This document shows, one piece after another, positions 59,690-64,000 of a stretch of 64,000 bases of DNA; position 1 is the stretch's first letter, and every line of letters begins with the position of its first letter. The notes beneath the pieces were generated by a model that made no database searches, had not been told where the DNA came from, and saw only the letters and a program-made list of their open reading frames with translations. Location: the NCBI GenBank assembly GCA_020638135.1, contig JACKJE010000001.1:165923-229922 (forward strand). Reading direction: 5' to 3'. The DNA comes from Methylobacteriaceae bacterium. GTDB taxonomy: Bacteria > Pseudomonadota > Alphaproteobacteria > Rhizobiales > Beijerinckiaceae. The position numbers and the translations under genes were made by a program.

Positions 59690-61023
59690 ACAAGCCCGTT
59701 CTCCAGCGCCAGCGGACGGAAGCCGAAGTCGCGCTGATCGAGCGTTTCGATCAGGGCGACCGGCGGCTCGTCGGCGCGAGCGCCCTGCGCGCCGACGCCA
59801 TGCGGCGCTTTGCCGAGGCCGGCCTGCCCAACCGTCGCGTCGAGGCCTGGCACTACACCGACCTGCGCGGCGTCATGCGCTCGGCGGCGCTCGTGCGCGC
59901 GCCCGAAACGGCGACCCTGCCGGTTGCGCGCGAATGCCTGACGAAGCCGGTGGCGCAGACCGGCGCGTTCCGTTTCGTCATCTTCAACGGCGCCTACAAC
60001 GAGGAATTGTCGTCGAGCGGCCCGCTGCCTGCGGGCGTGACGGTGACGTCGCTCGCCGCTGCGCTGGCGGCCGGCGACGCCGACGTGCTCGGCGCGCTCA
60101 AGGCCGATGGTCCGGGAACTGGCGACGCGATCGTCGCGCTGAACACCGCGCTCATGCAGGACGGAATCGTAATCCGCGTCATGCCGGGAGCGAAGGTCGA
60201 GCGGCCGCTCGCGATCCTCAACCTGATGTCCGGCGGCTTCGCGCAGGCGGCTTTCCTGCGCTCGATTCTGCTCGTCGGCGCCGGCGCTTCGGTGTCGCTC
60301 GACGAAACGACCGCCGTCTGCATGCCCGACGCCACGCAGGCCAATGAAGCGCTGACCGTCGTCGTCGGCGACGGCGCGCGCGTCGACTATGCCGCGCAGG
60401 TCGCCGAGCAGGGCGAGGGCGCTGTCGCTGTGCACGGCCTGTTCGTCACCATGGGCGCGAATGCCCGGTTCAACGGCTTCTGCCTCGTTCCCGTGGCCGG
60501 CCTCGTGCGTCGCCAGATTTTCGCGCGGCTCGAGGGCGAGCATTCGACGATCTCGCTCGGCGGCCTCTCGCTGCTGCGTGGCAAGGAACACGCGGACACG
60601 ACGCTGGTCGTCGACCACGCCGTGCCCAATTGCGTCAGCCGCGAATTCTTCCGGCACATCCTCGATCATGAATCGACAGGCGTGTTTCAGGGCAAGGTCG
60701 TCGTGCGCCAGCATGCGCAAAAGACCGATGGCGGCATGAAGAGCCAGGCGCTCGTGCTCGGCGAGGACGCCAGCATGAACAACAAGCCGGAACTCGAAAT
60801 CTTCGCCGACGACGTCGTCTGCGGCCATGGCGCGACCGTCGGCCAGCTCGACGCCAACCAGATCTTCTATCTCCAGGCGCGCGGGCTCTCGCGCGGCGAA
60901 GCCGAATCCCTGTTGCTGGAAGCCTTCGCCAACGAGGCGCTCGAACTCGTCGCGGATGAATCCATCCGCGCGCGCTATGCGGCGCAGGCCGCCGATTGGC
61001 TGGCCCACAGGAGCGGGCAATGA
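59686..61023 (+). CDS. sufD: Fe-S cluster assembly protein SufD
   Basis: SufB paralogue that forms the SufBC2D heterocomplex and helps iron entry. The 445-residue product shows RRVEAWHYTDLR near the N-terminus, the beta-helix segment VSLDETTAVCMPDA, LVVDHAVPNCVSREFFRHI with conserved Cys/His, GKVVVRQHAQKTDGGMKSQAL and AFANEALELV at the end. It overlaps sufC and sufS by 4 bp each, so sufCDS form one tightly coupled unit. Confidence 0.96.
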   Translation: MNKPVLQRQRTEAEVALIERFDQGDRRLVGASALRADAMRRFAEAGLPNRRVEAWHYTDLRGVMRSAALVRAPETATLPVARECLTKPVAQTGAFRFVIFNGAYNEELSSSGPLPAGVTVTSLAAALAAGDADVLGALKADGPGTGDAIVALNTALMQDGIVIRVMPGAKVERPLAILNLMSGGFAQAAFLRSILLVGAGASVSLDETTAVCMPDATQANEALTVVVGDGARVDYAAQVAEQGEGAVAVHGLFVTMGANARFNGFCLVPVAGLVRRQIFARLEGEHSTISLGGLSLLRGKEHADTTLVVDHAVPNCVSREFFRHILDHESTGVFQGKVVVRQHAQKTDGGMKSQALVLGEDASMNNKPELEIFADDVVCGHGATVGQLDANQIFYLQARGLSRGEAESLLLEAFANEALELVADESIRARYAAQAADWLAHRSGQ

Positions 61024-62264
61024 ACGCGCGCTCCGATATCATCGCGCCGTACGACGTCGAAAGGCTGCGCGCCGATTTTCCGATCCTGAACGAAAAGCCC
61101 TACGGCAAGAAGCTCGTCTATCTCGATAACGCCGCTTCCGCTCAAAAGCCGCGGCAGGTGATCGAGCGCATGACGCAGGTCTACGAGCATGAATACGCCA
61201 ACGTGCATCGCGGCCTGCACTATCTCGCGAATGCCGCGACCGACGCCTTCGAGGCGGCGCGCGCCAGCGTGCGGCGATTCCTGAACGCCGAATCCGTCGA
61301 CGAGATCATCTTCACCCGCTCCGCGACCGAGGCGATCAATCTCGTCGCCGCCTCCTTCGGCCTTGACCATATCGGGGCGGGCGACGAAATCCTGCTGTCG
61401 ATCATGGAGCACCATTCCAACATCGTGCCCTGGCACTTCCACCGGGAGCGCAAGGGCGCGGTGCTGAACTGGATCGAATGCGACGACGATGGCCGCATCG
61501 ATCTCGACGCCTTCGAACAGCAGATCACGCGCAAGACGAAGATCGTTGCGATCACGCATATGTCGAACGTGCTCGGCGCGCCGACGCCGATCGCCGAGAT
61601 CGTGAAGATCGCGCATGCCCACGGCGTGCCCGTGTTGGTCGACGGCTCGCAGGGCGCGGTGCATCTCGATGTCGACGTGCGCGCGCTCGATGTCGATTTT
61701 TATATCGTCACCGGCCACAAGCTCTACGGCCCGACCGGCATCGGCGCGCTCTACGCCAAGAGGAAGTGGCTCGAAAGCCTGCCGCCGTTCAACGGCGGCG
61801 GCGAGATGATCGAGGTCGTGACGCGCGACCGCGTCACCTACAACGCGCCGCCGCATCGCTTCGAGGCCGGCACGCCGCCGATCGTGCAGGCGGTCGGCCT
61901 CGGCGCCGCGCTCGACTATATGGACGAGGTCGGCCGCGCCGCCATCCGCGCGCACGAGGCCGATCTGACCGCCTACGCCATGCAGCGCCTGTCGCGCATC
62001 AACTCGCTGCGCATTTTCGGCCATGCGAAGGACAAGGGGCCGATCGTCGCCTTCGAGATGAAGGGCGCCCACGCGCACGACGTGGCGACCGTCATCGATC
62101 GCGCGGGCGTGGCCGTGCGCGCCGGCACGCATTGCGCCATGCCGCTGCTCGAACGCTTCGGCGCGACATCCACCTGCCGCGCCTCCTTTGCGCTCTACAA
62201 TACGCGTGATGAGATCGACGCTCTGGCCGAGGCGCTGGTTCGCGCCGAATCCCTGTTTTCCTGA
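61020..62264 (+). CDS. sufS: SufS-type (group II) cysteine desulfurase
   Basis: PLP enzyme that mobilises sulfur from cysteine for SufBCD. The ATG at 61020 overlaps the sufD stop and gives 414 residues. Seen: YLDNAASAQKPRQVI, NVHRGLHYLA, SIMEHHSNIVPW, the PLP lysine about 234 in GHKLYGPTGIGAL, and the catalytic cysteine about 372 in RAGTHCAMPLLERF, which distinguishes group II. With the NifS-like enzyme at 56092 the operon encodes two desulfurases. No sufE or sufU gene was seen in the window. Confidence 0.97.
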   Translation: MNARSDIIAPYDVERLRADFPILNEKPYGKKLVYLDNAASAQKPRQVIERMTQVYEHEYANVHRGLHYLANAATDAFEAARASVRRFLNAESVDEIIFTRSATEAINLVAASFGLDHIGAGDEILLSIMEHHSNIVPWHFHRERKGAVLNWIECDDDGRIDLDAFEQQITRKTKIVAITHMSNVLGAPTPIAEIVKIAHAHGVPVLVDGSQGAVHLDVDVRALDVDFYIVTGHKLYGPTGIGALYAKRKWLESLPPFNGGGEMIEVVTRDRVTYNAPPHRFEAGTPPIVQAVGLGAALDYMDEVGRAAIRAHEADLTAYAMQRLSRINSLRIFGHAKDKGPIVAFEMKGAHAHDVATVIDRAGVAVRAGTHCAMPLLERFGATSTCRASFALYNTRDEIDALAEALVRAESLFS

Positions 62265-62275
62265 GGCTGAGAACT

Positions 62276-62659
62276 ATGGCCGAAATCGAAGAAGCTCCCA
62301 TCGCGCCGAACAAGCCGGCGATACAATTGCCGAGCGAGATTTCGGCGGAGGAATACGACCGGCTGACCGACGACATCGTCAATGCGCTGAAGTCCGTCTA
62401 CGACCCGGAAATTCCCGCCGACATCTACGAACTCGGCCTGATCTACCGCGTCGAGGTCGACGAGAGCCGCTTCGTCAATATCGACATGACCCTGACCGCG
62501 CCGGGCTGCCCGGTGGCCGGCGAAATGCCGCAATGGGTGGAGAATGCCGTGGCCGCCGTGCCGGGCGTGGCGGGCGTGAAGGTCGAGATGGTGTTCGATC
62601 CGCCGTGGGACATGAGCCGCATGTCGGAAATGGCGCGCGTCGCGCTGGACATGTGGTGA
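62276..62659 (+). CDS. sufT: SufT/DUF59 (MIP18-family) Fe-S assembly protein
   Basis: A 127-residue protein of the DUF59/MIP18 family, which helps cluster maturation or transfer. It has VYDPEIPADIYELGLIY in the N-terminal half, NIDMTLTAPGCPVAGEMP with the conserved Cys in the TxPxC motif, and FDPPWDMSRMSEMAR at the C-terminus. A polar tail precedes the domain (about 1-30). It starts 11 bp after sufS, and the stop touches the next gene's ATG (TGATG), suggesting coupling. Confidence 0.93.
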   Translation: MAEIEEAPIAPNKPAIQLPSEISAEEYDRLTDDIVNALKSVYDPEIPADIYELGLIYRVEVDESRFVNIDMTLTAPGCPVAGEMPQWVENAVAAVPGVAGVKVEMVFDPPWDMSRMSEMARVALDMW

Positions 62660-63075
62660 TGCCATCTTTGCGCGGCGTGCTCGAGACCTCGCTCTATGTC
62701 GATGATCTCGCGCGCTCCGCCGCCTTCTGGGAAGGCGTGATTGGCCTGAACAGGCTCGTGCCGGCCGACGGAAGGTTCATTGCCTACGACGCCGGCGATC
62801 ACAGCGTGCTGCTCCTGTTCGCGAAAGGCGCGACGCTGGAGACAGTGCATATGCCGGGCGGAACTATTCCGCCGCACGACGGGGCGGGGCGCCTGCATGT
62901 CGCATTCGCCGTCGGCGATGCGGAATTGACGGACTGGGAGGCGAGGCTGGCGCAGGCCGGCGTCGAGATCGAGGGCCGCGCTGCCTGGCCGCGCGGCGGC
63001 AGGAGCATCTATTTTCGCGATCCCGATGGCCATCTCGTCGAATTCGCGACCCCCGGCCTCTGGCCGACCTATTGA
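62659..63075 (+). CDS. VOC family protein (glyoxalase/bleomycin-resistance fold)
   Basis: A 138-residue vicinal-oxygen-chelate protein: LETSLYVDDLARSAAFWEGVIGL (first beta-alpha-beta), SVLLLFAKGATLETVHM, HVAFAVGDAELTDWEARL, and SIYFRDPDGHLVEFAT at the end, giving the usual two repeats. His and Glu residues for a metal site are present (HVAF, HLVEF). The ATG is coupled to the sufT stop (1-bp overlap), so it belongs to the operon although it is not a standard suf gene. The substrate is unknown. Confidence 0.9.
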   Translation: MPSLRGVLETSLYVDDLARSAAFWEGVIGLNRLVPADGRFIAYDAGDHSVLLLFAKGATLETVHMPGGTIPPHDGAGRLHVAFAVGDAELTDWEARLAQAGVEIEGRAAWPRGGRSIYFRDPDGHLVEFATPGLWPTY

Positions 63076-63158
63076 TCGTAACTCGACGTTCAGGCGTCCG
63101 GCGCCTATATGTAGGGTTGGTTTCTTGCGCAGGGCCTTGAACCCTGATGGAGGAGAAC

Positions 63159-63542
63159 ATGGGCGCCCGCCCGAAAATGAACGTGATCTCGCTGACTGAA
63201 GCTGCGGCGTTGCGCGTGAAAGACATCATCGCCAATGCCGACAAGCCGCTCTACGGCCTGCGCGTCGGCGTGAAGAACGGCGGCTGCGCCGGCATGTCCT
63301 ATACGATGGACATGGCCGAAGCGCCCGCGCCCGGCGACGAGATCGTCGAGGACAAGGGCGTGCGCGTGCTGGTCGACCCCAAGGCTGTGCTGTTCCTGCT
63401 CGGCACGCAGATGGATTTCCAGACGACGAAACTGTCCTCGGGCTTCGTGTTCAACAATCCCAACCAGACATCGGCCTGCGGCTGCGGCGAGAGCGTGGCG
63501 ATCACGCCGGCGAAGCTGGATGAAGCTGAGGCGCGGGCGTAG
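63159..63542 (+). CDS. sufA: A-type Fe-S carrier (HesB/IscA family)
   Basis: Iron-sulfur carrier delivering clusters to apoproteins. The 127-residue product from the ATG at 63159 (GGAGG about 5 nt upstream) contains ISLTEAAALRVKDI, VGVKNGGCAGMSYTMDM with the first Cys, VDPKAVLFLLGTQMDF, and the C-terminal pair TSACGCGESVAI, giving the three cluster cysteines of the family. An in-frame ATG at 63147 is less well placed. It is the last suf gene, followed after 18 bp by a palindromic element. Confidence 0.95.
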   Translation: MGARPKMNVISLTEAAALRVKDIIANADKPLYGLRVGVKNGGCAGMSYTMDMAEAPAPGDEIVEDKGVRVLVDPKAVLFLLGTQMDFQTTKLSSGFVFNNPNQTSACGCGESVAITPAKLDEAEARA

Positions 63543-63560
63543 CCGGCCGTCTTCCAGTGT

Positions 63561-63655
63561 CCTCATCCTGAGGAGCGACCGCAGGTCGCGTCTCGAAGGA
63601 TGGCCGCAACCCGCATGCTTCGAGACGGCCGCTTCACGGCCTCCTCAGCATGAGG
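63561..63655. repeat. palindromic element, copy 3 of 3
   Basis: 95 bp, same family as 43264 and 58819: arms CCTCATCCTGAGGAG and CTCCTCAGCATGAGG, side hairpins GACC GCA GGTC and GGCC GCTTCAC GGCC, and inner stem CGTCTCGAAG/CTTCGAGACG. It lies between sufA and the TfoX gene. Confidence 0.82.
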
Positions 63656-63677
63656 TCTCGTGATAGGCTCCCCGGCC

Positions 63678-64000
63678 ATGGACGCCGAATCCATCGAAGA
63701 CTTCTTCGCCCCCTTCGCCCGCGTGCGCGCCAAACGCATGTTCTCGGGCCACGGCGCCTATGTCGACGACGCCTGCTTCGCGCTTTGCGTGATGGGCGAC
63801 ATCTGGATCAAGACCGACGACGAGGCCGAGCGGGAAGCCCTCAAGGCGGCGGGATCGCGACCCTTCGCTTACGAAAAATCCGGCGGCAAGGTCGTCACCG
63901 CCAACGCCTTCTGGAAGCTGCCGGACGCCGCGCTGGACGATGAGGACGAACTGAATCGCTGGTGCCGGCCGGCGCTCGAAGCCGCCCGCCGCACCGCCGC
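63678..64000 (+). CDS. TfoX/Sxy family protein (partial, 3' end outside window)
   Basis: The N-terminal TfoX domain begins DAESIEDFFAPFARVRAKRMFSGHGAYVD and continues CFALCVMGDIWIKTDDEAE and PFAYEKSGGKVVTANAFWKLP. The first 108 residues are visible and the right edge cuts the frame. In gamma-proteobacteria TfoX/Sxy promotes competence gene expression; in Hyphomicrobiales small TfoX-N proteins are frequent and their role is not established. It is separated from sufA by a palindromic element and probably has its own promoter. Confidence 0.88.
   Translation, partial: MDAESIEDFFAPFARVRAKRMFSGHGAYVDDACFALCVMGDIWIKTDDEAEREALKAAGSRPFAYEKSGGKVVTANAFWKLPDAALDDEDELNRWCRPALEAARRTA

Noticed and set aside
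1..64000. CRISPR array, tRNA, rRNA or complete insertion sequence
   Set aside because: No regularly spaced direct repeats, tRNA T-loop patterns or transposase motifs were noticed on reading; an exhaustive search was not possible.

Overview
This window looks like a chromosomal segment of a high-GC alphaproteobacterium, most likely order Hyphomicrobiales (Rhizobiales). The argument rests on gene content and order: aroQ-accB-accC, then a DsbA-like/M48/aminotransferase block, the run rne-amidase-PBP1A-prfB, an RNase E with a long acidic insert in its S1 region, and a suf operon headed by a NifS-like cysteine desulfurase. I cannot place it more finely; a HiPIP beside a cytochrome-porin would suit a Beijerinckiaceae/Rhodoblastus-like or similar organism, but that is inference.

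Layout. 1-1988: fatty-acid and shikimate genes (accC partial, accB, aroQ, all minus). 2180-9072: an accessory signalling and surface locus, with an EAL phosphodiesterase, two paralogous TadG-like secreted proteins flanking a single-domain response regulator, and a divergent hybrid histidine kinase with an HPt domain. 9083-12627: periplasmic thiol oxidoreductase, M48 protease, aminotransferase. 12652-17962: accessory patch with a multicopper oxidase that has its own promoter-like signal, an LssY_C protein, an old-yellow-enzyme reductase, a lipoprotein and a small membrane protein. 18390-27165: RNase E, cell-wall amidase, PBP1A and prfB with an intact programmed +1 frameshift. 27172-34729: acyltransferase, M23 peptidase, tyrS, AsmA-like protein. 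34969-38152: single-Cys peroxiredoxin, a small secreted protein, and a divergent pair of a HiPIP and a monoheme cytochrome c fused to an outer-membrane barrel. 38501-52339: metabolic and housekeeping genes (MBL/beta-CASP hydrolase, two acyl-CoA synthetases, anmK, AhpD-like, alpha/beta hydrolase, RMD1/DUF155, Eis-like acetyltransferase, GYF-domain membrane protein, homoserine dehydrogenase, GlpX). 52423-54120: a visibly lower-GC orphan gene. 56092 to the end: Fe-S cluster assembly operon (NifS-like, sufB, sufC, sufD, sufS, sufT, a VOC gene, sufA), then a partial TfoX gene.

Two cross-cutting patterns stand out. First, eight single-base indels disturb six genes (histidine kinase linker, aminotransferase, small membrane protein, cytochrome-porin, MBL hydrolase, alpha/beta hydrolase). 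In each case the other frame continues a conserved protein, so uncorrected assembly indels are the simplest explanation. Second, a palindromic element of about 90-105 bp with side hairpins occurs three times (43264, 58819, 63561), once between sufB and sufC inside the operon.

The best candidates for under-described biology are the HiPIP/cytochrome-porin pair (possible outer-membrane electron transfer), the TadG-like/EAL/two-component locus, and the orphan gene at 52423. No tRNA, rRNA, CRISPR array or complete insertion sequence was recognised.
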